Source of the DNA: Patescibacteria group bacterium
Lineage (GTDB): Bacteria; Patescibacteriota; Patescibacteriia; 2-12-FULL-60-25
Length of the DNA: 41,927 nucleotides
Direction: 5' to 3'
NCBI GenBank assembly: GCA_023229665.1
Contig: JALNYW010000004.1
Span: forward strand, 1 to 41,927
Shown: positions 15,258 through 22,937 of the stretch, piece by piece
How positions within the stretch are numbered: position 1 is the stretch's first letter
How the letters are laid out: each line of letters begins with the position of its first letter
Notes under the pieces: model-generated
Told to the model about the DNA's origin: nothing
Seen by the model: only the letters and a program-made list of their open reading frames with translations
Databases searched by the model: none
Program-made: the position numbers and the translations under genes

Positions 15258-15809
15258 TCATGGAGAGGGACTCCGGCGGGCGGGGGAATGTAACGGGTAT
15301 GGGGCGGGTGCCCCGTGGGCGGGTAGGGTGATACCGGTCCGGTCGGCCGCCCTTCCCCGACCCGTAACGTACGCGTCCCCCCGCGCCATGTCAACCCCCG
15401 CCAACCGTTCCGGCCACGCCAACCCGGCCACTTTCGCCAGCCGTCTGACCTTCCCGATTCCCGGGTCTTTGGCCTTGCCCGATCGAATGTCCCAGATCGT
15501 CCGTCGGGACAGCCCCGTCCCCGAGACGAGCTGTTCGAGGGAAATCCCGCGCTGCGCGATGACGGTGAAAATCTGGCGGATGAGCGGATCACGCGAGTTG
15601 AGGGAACTTAAGTTCCGGAGAGCCGAGGGTGGACCGCGACGTGATGGCCGGGGAAATGCTCGGCCAGTGCGTTGTTCCCAGCGATAAATCGCGGTGACGA
15701 TGGTTGAGCGGAGTGCGCCGGAACTTTGCAGCGCCGAGACGGCGACGGGGAAGGAGACACCTAGGTCGTGGAGTTCGGAGATGATCGCGCGTTGATAGTG
15801 ACGGGTCAT
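15258..15809 (-). CDS. XRE-type helix-turn-helix DNA-binding protein
   Basis: It has 183 residues. Residues 75-132 (PLIRQIFTVIAQRGISLEQL, then GTGLSRRTIWDIRSGKAKDPG and VRRLAKVAGLAW) form a Cro/C1-type five-helix domain. The N-terminal 70 residues hold a second helical part that may also be HTH-like (IISELHDLGVSFPVAVSAL). The C-terminal tail from 145 is Pro/Arg/Ala-rich and looks disordered. The ATG overlaps the stop of the next gene upstream. It is near the promoter-distal end of the early operon, an odd place for a lysis-lysogeny repressor, so a late-gene switch is equally possible. Confidence 0.75.
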   Translation of the reverse strand: MTRHYQRAIISELHDLGVSFPVAVSALQSSGALRSTIVTAIYRWEQRTGRAFPRPSRRGPPSALRNLSSLNSRDPLIRQIFTVIAQRGISLEQLVSGTGLSRRTIWDIRSGKAKDPGIGKVRRLAKVAGLAWPERLAGVDMARGDAYVTGRGRAADRTGITLPAHGAPAPYPLHSPARRSPSP

Positions 15810-16006
15810 CAGCGCGATTCCTTCTTTTCTTCTTCAACAACCCACGCTGAAATCCAATGTCCTGACGCGATTATTCCTTTGATTGAACCGTCTGAGTTGC
15901 AGATAATTAACGCTCCAGCCTCGTTTGTTTGAATAGAAAAACCGACTCCAAGGTTCTCTGGAAGGCAGTCTTTTCTCCAATTAATATAAAGTCCTGGCTT
16001 TGTCAT
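15809..16006 (-). CDS. Small hypothetical protein
   Basis: It has 65 residues from ATG 16006 (MTKPGLYINWRKDCLPENLG); GAGAGG lies nine bases upstream. An ATG three codons earlier sits directly on that site. It looks like a small beta-sheet protein with a charged end (VVEEEKKESR). No family is recognised. The start lies two bases beyond the stop of the DUF3987 gene. Confidence 0.6.
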   Translation of the reverse strand: MTKPGLYINWRKDCLPENLGVGFSIQTNEAGALIICNSDGSIKGIIASGHWISAWVVEEEKKESR

Positions 16007-16007
16007 C

Positions 16008-17228
16008 TCATTCATCCTCTCTTTTCGATTGCATGTTTCGTTTTGGCTGGGGGACCCACCTGTCCCCTCCCCCTGCGTCCATCATAATGATCCCCGCCCG
16101 CTCGCACGACATCAACAGCGAGTCGACCTTGTCGTGCGGGACCCGTTCGAGCAGGAACCGGCGGAGTTGATCCCCGGCGATGGGCTTCATTCGCGCGCGG
16201 CCGTATTCCTTAGTCGCGTACATGTGCAACTCATCGATCACGTCTCTGTCCGACCGGCCGACCATCGCGCGGAAGATATCTGGCATGACTGACTCGGCGG
16301 CGAAAAGCCAGTCCATCGCGCGGTGCAGATCATCGATCTCGACGTTCACGTCCCCGCGACTCGCGGAGGAAATGATGGCCAGTTTGATCAGATACAAATA
16401 CCGAGTGGTCTCATATCCCTGCAATTTGGCATGTTCTGGCCGGGGCTCGCGTCCGGACTGGTCCCACTGGGTCAGCAGTTCGATGACTTCTTTCTGGATA
16501 TCCATCTCCCCGTACGCGGTGGTCAATTTCCCGAGCCGGGAGATGATCGAATCTCGCAGCACATTGTCCGTCGTTCGGAACTGCCAAATGTCCTTCCACT
16601 GTGACTGCCCGGCGTAGATCATGATTAATCGCCGGCCGATCCCGGTGTTCCAAGCATCCTCCGGGAAGACTTTGGCAATCATATCGGGCTGGGTCGCGGA
16701 GAGGATGGAGAGTTGGGGGTTGGTGATCGAGACGTTCTGGCTTCGACCGGTGCGCCGGACCTCGTGGTGCAGTTTTTTATTATTCCAAAGGGCGTTGAGC
16801 GTCGAGACAAATTCCATGTCATATGCCGGGAGCAGCACGGCCAGTTCCTCCTGCGCGATGACGAGGGAATGGTACTCGAGAAAAGACCCCGTCGGCGGGA
16901 GAAAGGTTTTCTTCGCTTTCTGCAATTCGTCGATCATCGATGCTTTGGTCATGGAGTCCGGTGCGACGGCCAGCGCCGGAATCTTGGTCCCAGGCTCGCA
17001 GACCTCGGTCAGAATATCCCGGGCACGGTCCACGACTGATTTGCCCGTTCCGGGCGGTGCCACGAGCAAGATATAGAGATTCGGAAAGACTGCGCCTTGG
17101 GCGTTGGTAATCCAGACACGCCGGCCAAGCGCACTCGAGACCATGGATATTCCCGCCCAGAGGCGGTGAATGTCGGGGGACAAGATATGCTGGGTCAACG
17201 TGACAAAGTCGTCGATAATGTCGGCCAT
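16008..17228 (-). CDS. DUF3987-type ATPase, probable replication helicase
   Basis: It has 406 residues. NLYILLVAPPGTGKSVVDRARDIL gives a clear Walker A (residues 57-64); YHSLVIAQEELAVLLPAY is the likely Walker B region, and LSILSATQPDMI a sensor-like segment followed by GIGRRLIMIY. This matches the DUF3987 family, found fused to primases or alone in phages and plasmids and taken to be a replicative helicase or ATPase. No primase domain is present here and none was recognised elsewhere in the window. It is transcribed after the DNA polymerase gene, which supports a replication role. Confidence 0.75.
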   Translation of the reverse strand: MADIIDDFVTLTQHILSPDIHRLWAGISMVSSALGRRVWITNAQGAVFPNLYILLVAPPGTGKSVVDRARDILTEVCEPGTKIPALAVAPDSMTKASMIDELQKAKKTFLPPTGSFLEYHSLVIAQEELAVLLPAYDMEFVSTLNALWNNKKLHHEVRRTGRSQNVSITNPQLSILSATQPDMIAKVFPEDAWNTGIGRRLIMIYAGQSQWKDIWQFRTTDNVLRDSIISRLGKLTTAYGEMDIQKEVIELLTQWDQSGREPRPEHAKLQGYETTRYLYLIKLAIISSASRGDVNVEIDDLHRAMDWLFAAESVMPDIFRAMVGRSDRDVIDELHMYATKEYGRARMKPIAGDQLRRFLLERVPHDKVDSLLMSCERAGIIMMDAGGGDRWVPQPKRNMQSKREDE

Positions 17229-17268
17229 CGGGCAGAGACTCCAAACTTCGGAGAAAAGAGAGGAGTTG

Positions 17269-18840
17269 CTAGGCGATACGGGCGAGGCCGACGAGACGGG
17301 AACGGGCGTCCGGCTTCGAGCGGGACCATTTGATCAGTCCGTCGGGATTGAGTCGGGGAACTCGCTTGCCAGCGGCCCGGGCACGTTCTTGATCCGCGGG
17401 GGTGACTTGACGTCCCCAGTTCCAGCCAACTTTGGCCTCGCCGGGGACGCTATATTTCCGGCCGCTCGGCGAAACGAGTTCGACCTTGAGCAGGGCCAGT
17501 GCTTCCTCGATGATCGAATTCTCGTCCAGGGACTCGGGATACTGGAAGGTAATCGAGTCGTAGGTTTGGGCGAGCAGCTGAATCTGTGGCATGGCGTGCC
17601 AGACTTTCCACAGCCCCAAATTCATCCGGTCGGCGGTCGTGGACTGGGGGAGGAACGCGATGGCTTCGCGAAGGGTCGTGTCGTCGTTCGGGCGACCGAA
17701 GAAATGACGTTTCCGTCCGAAGGGCGTCGTGATGTGGCCGACGGTCTCCAACTGTTCGGCCGTCCACTGCCACCAGCGGGCAATCGCGGGATATGCCGGA
17801 ACGATCCCGCGCGAGGCGTCGCCGCGAATGTAGCGTGCTTGGAAATCTTCCATAATCTGAGACGGGACTTTCAACGACCGAGCTGCGGTCCAGGCGGTAC
17901 CGTAGTAATTCGAAAGATGGCCTCCGCGTTTGGCCATGTCCCGGAAGGAGAATTCTCGGTAGAATATCTGTTCCGCGATTTCTTTGTCTTCCTTCGGATT
18001 GCCGGTCCACGGGCGCTCGGGCCAAATTAGTTTCGCGTTGTTGGTGTGCAAGTCGCCCGACTCGCAGTTGTCCAAGAAAGTCCAGTCACCAAAGAGACAA
18101 CCGCAAAAGAAACCAACATCTCGTGCTTCAACTTGTTCAAGATCAATAACGCACATACGGTAGCCTGGATCGGAGCAAAAGATATACCGTAGTCCCGGTG
18201 CAATGTTCTGAGCGTTTCCACCAGTTCCAAAGGCGTTTTCGCTTGACGACGGACGTCCAGTCTCCGTTCCGGCGATGTTATATGAAGCTCGAAACCGTCC
18301 ATCTCGGTCAATCTCCGTCTCGAAGAGTTCTAACTGTTTGGCCATCTCGCGATAGGTCAAGATGAGCGAGACGAATGGCCGGGCGAACAGATATTCGTCG
18401 GACAATTTTTCCAGAACTTCCCGGTTGAGTGAGAGTTTTCGCTCGCCTTTTATCGAAATCCACTTCTCCGGGATTTTCAGCTTGTCGTAGAAAAATTCCT
18501 TCAGCTGCTTCGGACTTCTCGGATTCAGCGGACGGTCCCAGATCGCGCCTGCGAACTCGTCGAGAATTGCCCGTGCGCGGTCCATCTGCTCGTGCAACTC
18601 GCCAGTCGCCTTGAACCGGGCGAGCTTGTCCACCGCGATCCCGCGTTGCATGATCTCCATATACGGTCCTTGCAGCGCGCGTTCGAACGAATAGATGGCC
18701 GGGTCGACGGGGTGGTCCAGGTGAATCTTGTCAAAGACCTCGAGAGTGATGCAAGAGTCGAGGCCGCAATAAACCTGCTGGTTGGTCGAAAGGTCGAGGC
18801 GGGATGCGGCGGAGAGAGTCGCGGTGTTGATAATCGGCAT
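17269..18840 (-). CDS. Family A DNA polymerase, polymerase domain with only the Exo III end of the exonuclease
   Basis: It has 523 residues. Polymerase motifs are present: motif A VIDLEQVEAR (catalytic Asp233, Glu238), motif B RDMAKRGGHLSNYYG (Arg300, Lys304, Tyr312) and motif C TYDS (catalytic Asp428). The motif B site that is Phe/Tyr in E. coli Pol I and T7 is His308, and the usual HDE of motif C is YDS. The first 28 residues include QQVYCGLDSCITLEVF, which is the Exo III motif (Tyr24, Asp28) of a DEDDy proofreading domain. Motifs Exo I and II are absent and are found instead in the UDG protein at 19855-21024. It ends with TAG. It copies the phage genome, probably together with the UDG-exonuclease protein. 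Confidence 0.88.
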   Translation of the reverse strand: MPIINTATLSAASRLDLSTNQQVYCGLDSCITLEVFDKIHLDHPVDPAIYSFERALQGPYMEIMQRGIAVDKLARFKATGELHEQMDRARAILDEFAGAIWDRPLNPRSPKQLKEFFYDKLKIPEKWISIKGERKLSLNREVLEKLSDEYLFARPFVSLILTYREMAKQLELFETEIDRDGRFRASYNIAGTETGRPSSSENAFGTGGNAQNIAPGLRYIFCSDPGYRMCVIDLEQVEARDVGFFCGCLFGDWTFLDNCESGDLHTNNAKLIWPERPWTGNPKEDKEIAEQIFYREFSFRDMAKRGGHLSNYYGTAWTAARSLKVPSQIMEDFQARYIRGDASRGIVPAYPAIARWWQWTAEQLETVGHITTPFGRKRHFFGRPNDDTTLREAIAFLPQSTTADRMNLGLWKVWHAMPQIQLLAQTYDSITFQYPESLDENSIIEEALALLKVELVSPSGRKYSVPGEAKVGWNWGRQVTPADQERARAAGKRVPRLNPDGLIKWSRSKPDARSRLVGLARIA

Positions 18841-18892
18841 ATTGGGTTGTCCCCCGAAGAGTTGGGCCGTTGGGCGTCCCCCTTGGCCATTG

Positions 18893-18905
18893 TTTGTTTA
18901 GCAAA
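18893..18905 (-). promoter_or_regulatory. Palindromic site, imperfect copy
   Basis: TTTGTTTAGCAAA is a one-mismatch copy of the palindrome TTTGTTTAACAAA and lies 53 bases upstream of the DNA polymerase start. It is a candidate operator. Confidence 0.4.
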
Positions 18906-18910
18906 GTCCG

Positions 18911-19363
18911 TCAGAAATTGCCCTCCGCGACCTGCGCACAGAGCACGCCTTCTTCCCGCCACATCTCGACCACCCGGCGCCGGTCTTCAAACACCAGCAC
19001 AACTTGGTCCCCGTCGCTGCGCGCCTCGTGCAGCCACCGACGCTTCAGCTCGTTGTCATCGAGGCGCTCGCCAACTGGGCGCATTCGAAGTCGATCCGGA
19101 ACTGGGCCGAGATGTGTCTTGATCCAGAACTCGGTTTTTTCCCAGTATTCACCAGCCCGGCCGGTCCAGATTTCGACGAAATGGCCATCGGCGAGCAGGG
19201 CGCGATACGTCGAAACGAGCGCGGAGTTGGGGGTGTCCATGTGGCAAAGGTCGAAGTAGGAAGACCAGTCTTTTGGGCTTTGCCGTAGGAATGGCACCCG
19301 GTGGGCGTCGAGTGCGAGTGTTCCGTCGAGGTCGAAGATGATGAGGTCCCGTCCGGTTTTCAT
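18911..19363 (-). CDS. HAD-type polynucleotide 3'-phosphatase-like protein
   Basis: It has 150 residues from ATG 19363 (MKTGRDLIIFDLDGTLAL), with GGAAGGGAAA upstream. DLDGT (Asp11, Asp13) is HAD motif I. The body HFVEIWTGRAGEYWEKTEFWI, the segments RMRPVGERLDDNELKRRW and VLVFEDRRRVVEMWREEGV, and the end CAQVAEGNF match the phosphatase half of T4-type polynucleotide kinase and related phage HAD proteins. No kinase domain is attached. It could trim 3'-phosphates on nucleic acid ends. It lies inside the interval that separates the two halves of the polymerase-exonuclease. Confidence 0.75.
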   Translation of the reverse strand: MKTGRDLIIFDLDGTLALDAHRVPFLRQSPKDWSSYFDLCHMDTPNSALVSTYRALLADGHFVEIWTGRAGEYWEKTEFWIKTHLGPVPDRLRMRPVGERLDDNELKRRWLHEARSDGDQVVLVFEDRRRVVEMWREEGVLCAQVAEGNF

Positions 19364-19680
19364 GATTTCCCTTCCACGCATTTCTCTTCCCTTTCTTTCA
19401 TTTCCCCATCCATCCCGTCCGGGGCATTTGCCCATTCGGCGAGAAAGTCACAGTGGCACTGCCGCGGGTAGCACCAGCAGATCAGAATCTGTCTGCGCAA
19501 GCGACGGCGGGCAGTGGCGAGAAATCGATCTGGCTTGGCCAGCCACAATTCTTCGAACTTCGCAATGACTTCTGCCCGTGTTCCGTCAAGTCCAATAACG
19601 AATGGATTGCCGAATGGGGTGCCGTGCCCGCAGTAAATTCCCGGCCCGGAATATTCTTTTCTATTCCGGACGAAGGTCAT
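19360..19680 (-). CDS. DUF4326 protein
   Basis: It has 106 residues. IYCGHGTPFGNPFVIG and ILICWCYPRQCHCDFLAEWA are the two signatures of DUF4326, a small family common in phages with conserved Cys and His and no known biochemical role. The C-terminus (EMKEREEKCVEGKS) is charged. It overlaps the HAD gene end-to-start and belongs to the three-gene block between the split polymerase parts. Confidence 0.8.
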   Translation of the reverse strand: MTFVRNRKEYSGPGIYCGHGTPFGNPFVIGLDGTRAEVIAKFEELWLAKPDRFLATARRRLRRQILICWCYPRQCHCDFLAEWANAPDGMDGEMKEREEKCVEGKS

Positions 19681-19862
19681 TTTTCAATTCCCTTTACTTT
19701 AATTGCCCTGGCGCGATCCCAAGTGCCTTCGTCATTTTGCACAAAAACAACGCATTGCTTTTCATTTGTGTAGTTTTTCACACAAACAAATTCTGTTTCT
19801 TCAAAATGACAGCCCAGATGAGAGCAAATGTAGATGACAAGAGCAAAACTGAAATCACTCAT
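19677..19862 (-). CDS. Small hypothetical protein
   Basis: It has 61 residues, overlapping neighbours by eight and four bases. It is beta-rich (SDFSFALVIYICSHLG, FVCVKNYTNEKQCVVFVQN) with four Cys not spaced like a zinc site, and a basic end. No family is recognised. It is the first gene after the UDG-exonuclease ORF. Confidence 0.6.
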   Translation of the reverse strand: MSDFSFALVIYICSHLGCHFEETEFVCVKNYTNEKQCVVFVQNDEGTWDRARAIKVKGIEK

Positions 19863-21024
19863 CTCGTTTCTCCGTATCCGCCTTCATCGTCCGCATCAGT
19901 TTCCACGCTGGCTCGCCCGTGTAGATGGACCCAAGGAACCCGAGTCCTTTTTTCATTTCTGGATAGTGCGAGTGGTGCAGCAACATCGTATCTTCGAGAT
20001 TGGCTTGCGCCGCAATGCCGAGCGGGAGAATGTACTGCAGATCGTACATGCCATTTTGCCAAATTTTGGCGATGTTTGGATTTTCCAGCACCCGCGCAAT
20101 TAGACCCCAAACAATCGTTTCTTCGGCCGCGGTTTTCCAATAATGCGCTCCGTCTCGGATATCAATCAGCGGGATCGTAATCGCGCGATTGTGCGCCCAG
20201 GCGAAAGAGATCATCGAGATTTGCCCGCGAGTCGTCTCGGTGTCCGACGCGACAATCGTGCATTTCTCGATTTCTTCAACAGCGGCAATGATTTCGTCGA
20301 TTGTCGGATTGACAATGATGTGCCGTTCCGGTCGGCGAATCTCGGGGAATTCGGATTCGACTCGGGCTTTCATCAAATCAACTACGACCTGAGGGCGCCA
20401 GCTCCACTGGCGCATCACTCCAGCAGGGTGATATGTGGGGAGAATTTTCCAGAAAGTTCCGTCAACAGACGGGACCGCGCTCTGCGAGATCGTCCCCCGG
20501 ATGGACCCGATGTTCGTCGTCTGAAGAAGTGCCCACGCGGCCTTGGCCCCAGCCGCGACGATGATATTCGGCCGGACGATTTCGATCTCGTGAAACAGCC
20601 GGACGATCTCGCCCAGGTATTGCGGATGCAGATATTGTCCCCGTTCGACGTAGGGCAAATCGTAGGAAAGGAATTCTTCCTTGATCTGAGCAGTGGGAAC
20701 GCAGAGTTCGAGAAAGTTGTTCCCCGCCGGACGCAAGGCGAGGACGTTGGTCAGGAAGACGCTCGCGGCGGCAAGCCAGTCCTCCCGTTCCCGAACCCAA
20801 CCGGCGCCGTATTGCATCGCAGCGCTCGCCCGGTGGTGCAGTTCCGGCGACTCGTCTGGCCACGCCTCGCCGAGCATCCGGAACAATTCCTGCCCCGACT
20901 GACCGGCGAACGGCCGTCGGGACTCCCATTCGGATTGTCCCCAGGCTTCGCCGACGATCATGATTTTTGCGTCTCGCGGACCAGATGTGGCGGCGAATGG
21001 CGGAAGCGGCTTGTGCTCACTCAT
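19855..21024 (-). CDS. Uracil-DNA glycosylase fused to a truncated polymerase-type 3'-5' exonuclease
   Basis: It has 389 residues. Residues 20-220 form a UDG-superfamily domain: IMIVGEAWGQSEWESRRPFAGQSG (motif 1), VFLTNVLALRPAG, and TYHPAGVMRQW (motif 2); the Cys ligands of the iron-sulfur family 4 enzymes are absent. Residues 250-388 are a DEDDy exonuclease with Exo I VASDTETT (Asp260, Glu262) and Exo II WQNGMYDLQY (Asn323, Asp327). It then runs EDTMLLHHSHYPEMKKG and GEPAWK and stops just where Exo III should follow; that motif begins the polymerase protein about 1 kb downstream. The pair probably assembles into one uracil-removing, proofreading replicase. It overlaps both neighbours by a few bases. 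Confidence 0.85.
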   Translation of the reverse strand: MSEHKPLPPFAATSGPRDAKIMIVGEAWGQSEWESRRPFAGQSGQELFRMLGEAWPDESPELHHRASAAMQYGAGWVREREDWLAAASVFLTNVLALRPAGNNFLELCVPTAQIKEEFLSYDLPYVERGQYLHPQYLGEIVRLFHEIEIVRPNIIVAAGAKAAWALLQTTNIGSIRGTISQSAVPSVDGTFWKILPTYHPAGVMRQWSWRPQVVVDLMKARVESEFPEIRRPERHIIVNPTIDEIIAAVEEIEKCTIVASDTETTRGQISMISFAWAHNRAITIPLIDIRDGAHYWKTAAEETIVWGLIARVLENPNIAKIWQNGMYDLQYILPLGIAAQANLEDTMLLHHSHYPEMKKGLGFLGSIYTGEPAWKLMRTMKADTEKRDE

Positions 21025-21266
21025 GCGTCGGCCTGCGGCTCAGCCCACTCTCCGCACCAGTGCCCCGGATTGACAATCGGGACGATGGACATTTGCTCAT
21101 TCCCGATCACGTTCCCACTATCGTCTCGCTGGACCCGGGCGACGTGCGACTGTGGGGGGAACCGGCGGCAGACCGAGGGGGCGGCGGCCTGGGTGAGCGC
21201 GACAACCGTCGGTGGGGCAGCCAGATAGAAACGGCAGTTTTCACATTTCTGTTCATTGCGGTTCAT
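21021..21266 (-). CDS. Small Cys-containing phage protein
   Basis: It has 81 residues. Cys8 and Cys11 (KCENCRFYL), Cys33 in VCRRFPPQ and Cys71 in GHWCGEW make a probable four-Cys metal site. The CRxFPP and WCGEW ends recur in small phage and bacterial proteins of unknown role. It overlaps the UDG gene by four bases and is likely co-translated with it. Confidence 0.65.
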   Translation of the reverse strand: MNRNEQKCENCRFYLAAPPTVVALTQAAAPSVCRRFPPQSHVARVQRDDSGNVIGNEQMSIVPIVNPGHWCGEWAEPQADA

Positions 21267-21466
21267 GATTTATTCCCTTCGATTCCGTGGACAGCTTCTT
21301 TGAGAACTTGTACTGCAAGTTCTGGTGTGATTGGCAGGTTGCAGAGAGTCTCGATGTACGTCCCGGTCTCCATTGGAGTTGCCATTACGACAATTACATG
21401 TCGACCCGGAAAACGGTCTTGGAGTTCGGTCACAAGACCGCTATATTCTTCACTAACTGGTTTCAT
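21263..21466 (-). CDS. Small hypothetical protein
   Basis: It has 67 residues from ATG 21466 (MKPVSEEYSGLVTELQDRF); a TTG at 21481 is an alternative that would overlap the methyltransferase gene. A beta strand (RHVIVVMATPME) lies between helices. No family is recognised. Confidence 0.55.
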   Translation of the reverse strand: MKPVSEEYSGLVTELQDRFPGRHVIVVMATPMETGTYIETLCNLPITPELAVQVLKEAVHGIEGNKS

Positions 21467-21470
21467 TTGT

Positions 21471-22937
21471 TTAAACCCCAATCGCGGAGAACACGTCGCT
21501 CGCCGCGCGCAAGCGCCGGGCGTTGGACAGTGCCGTCCGGGCGTTGGCGAAGTGATCCGGGTCTATTTCCAGGCCCAACACGAATTCTGCGCCGAGGGCA
21601 TCCGCCGCCCGAACTGCCGACCCACTCCCACACGTGGGATCGAGCAATCTCGTCGTATCGTCGACCAGACTTCCAAAGAAATGCTTCAGCATCGGTTCAG
21701 GCTTGGTCGACGGATGGAGGGTCCGGTCCGGGGGAGACCAGTGCAAGTCCGAGGTCATCTTGACTAGATTCCGCCGTCCTGCTCGGCCGAGCAGCGCGAC
21801 TTCATACGTGTGGCGGAAGTCGCGCTGGGAATCCCCGGCGATGCCACTTCCATCGGACTTGCCCCAGATTAACGGATGGGTCGTGAATTCGATCTGCGGA
21901 AGTTTCTCCCGGAAAATCCGTTTGGTCTCGAGATCGTGTTTCATCGAGTACCAGAACATCAGATGGGTCGAGATGCTGGCGAGCCGGGACCAATTATCGC
22001 AAAGGCAATCGAGTAGGCGGAAATAGATATCCCGACTATCCGCGTACGCGGCGCCCAGCTCTGTTCCCCGGCCCTGCCGTCCGGAGAAAACGTCAATGCC
22101 GTACGGGAAGTCACAGTGAATCAGGTTGAACTTCGGGCCAGAATATTGAGGCGCCCAGTCGAGGAACGAGACGTTCAGAATCGACTCGACGGGTGGGGGG
22201 AGCACGCTGCGCAGGGGAAGAGGTCCGCGAGGACCAGGAGCGCGCCCACCAACAGGGGGCTGCATACTGGACGGGACATTGTCGTCTCCCTCCGGGGGGT
22301 CATCTTCGTCGTCGTCCCCGCTCGGGACGAGCCCCGCATTCGCTTGACCCGCTGCCGCAAAAAGTGACTCGATCACTGCGCCCTGTGCCCGAGCCTCGCG
22401 TCGTTTGATCGAGTTAAACGCCTCGCGGGCCGTCTTTGCAGAAAGAAGTTCCGGCCGGTCTTTCGACTCCTCCGCGACGGTCAGATAGAGCGAGAGCCAA
22501 CCGGGGGTAATGGCCAACTGTGCGGCTGTTTGTTCCTGCGTCCACTTCGGATCGCTTTCCTTCAGCAGCCGATGAATGTCCGCCGTCGCGACCATGGTCT
22601 CTTGCCAGGTCAAATCGCTCCGCTGCAAGTTCTCAATCAGTTCGATCAACTGCAGATCACTCGCCGAGAGATCTTCAACATGGCGGGCGATGATGTCGGG
22701 GAGTCCGAGTTCGCGGGATGCAGCCGTGCGGCGCTCCCCGGCGATGAGGACAAATTCCGGCCCGTCGAAGAACGTCCGCTCGGCGAGCGTCGCATCCCGC
22801 ACAATGATCGGGTTGATGACCCCGCGAGCGCGGATCGAGTCGATAAGTCCGCTAGTGTCGATGATCTTGCGCTGGCGGGAATCACGCAGGACGATGATGG
22901 AGGAAAGAGGAATACGGGAGAATTTATCGAGGATCAC
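21471..22937 (-). CDS. ParB-like domain fused to a beta-class DNA methyltransferase
   Basis: I choose GTG 22937 (MILDKFSRIPLSS) because it gives the short overlap usual here; a longer frame reaches 23039. The product has 488 residues. Residues 1-200 are ParB-like: FVLIAGERRTAASRELG, then IENLQRSDLTWQE and an HTH (WTQEQTAAQLAITPGWLSLYL). After an acidic linker (SGDDDEDDPPEGDD) comes an amino-methyltransferase with motif IV FNLIHCDFPYG near residue 276 and motifs X and I late (HPSTKPEP ... LLDPTCGSGSAVRA), the beta-class order. Motif IV is DFPY, not the usual DPPY. It probably makes N6-adenine or N4-cytosine marks that protect phage DNA or steer transcription. Confidence 0.85.
   Translation of the reverse strand: MILDKFSRIPLSSIIVLRDSRQRKIIDTSGLIDSIRARGVINPIIVRDATLAERTFFDGPEFVLIAGERRTAASRELGLPDIIARHVEDLSASDLQLIELIENLQRSDLTWQETMVATADIHRLLKESDPKWTQEQTAAQLAITPGWLSLYLTVAEESKDRPELLSAKTAREAFNSIKRREARAQGAVIESLFAAAGQANAGLVPSGDDDEDDPPEGDDNVPSSMQPPVGGRAPGPRGPLPLRSVLPPPVESILNVSFLDWAPQYSGPKFNLIHCDFPYGIDVFSGRQGRGTELGAAYADSRDIYFRLLDCLCDNWSRLASISTHLMFWYSMKHDLETKRIFREKLPQIEFTTHPLIWGKSDGSGIAGDSQRDFRHTYEVALLGRAGRRNLVKMTSDLHWSPPDRTLHPSTKPEPMLKHFFGSLVDDTTRLLDPTCGSGSAVRAADALGAEFVLGLEIDPDHFANARTALSNARRLRAASDVFSAIGV

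Noticed and set aside
18841..19854. Intein or self-splicing intron as the cause of the split polymerase
   Set aside because: No intein splice residues at the ends of the two ORFs, no homing endonuclease, and ordinary overlapping genes fill the gap.
20143..21228. Plus-strand frame of 361 codons opposite the UDG gene
   Set aside because: Arg/Asp-rich shadow; the UDG-exonuclease motifs on the - strand are decisive.
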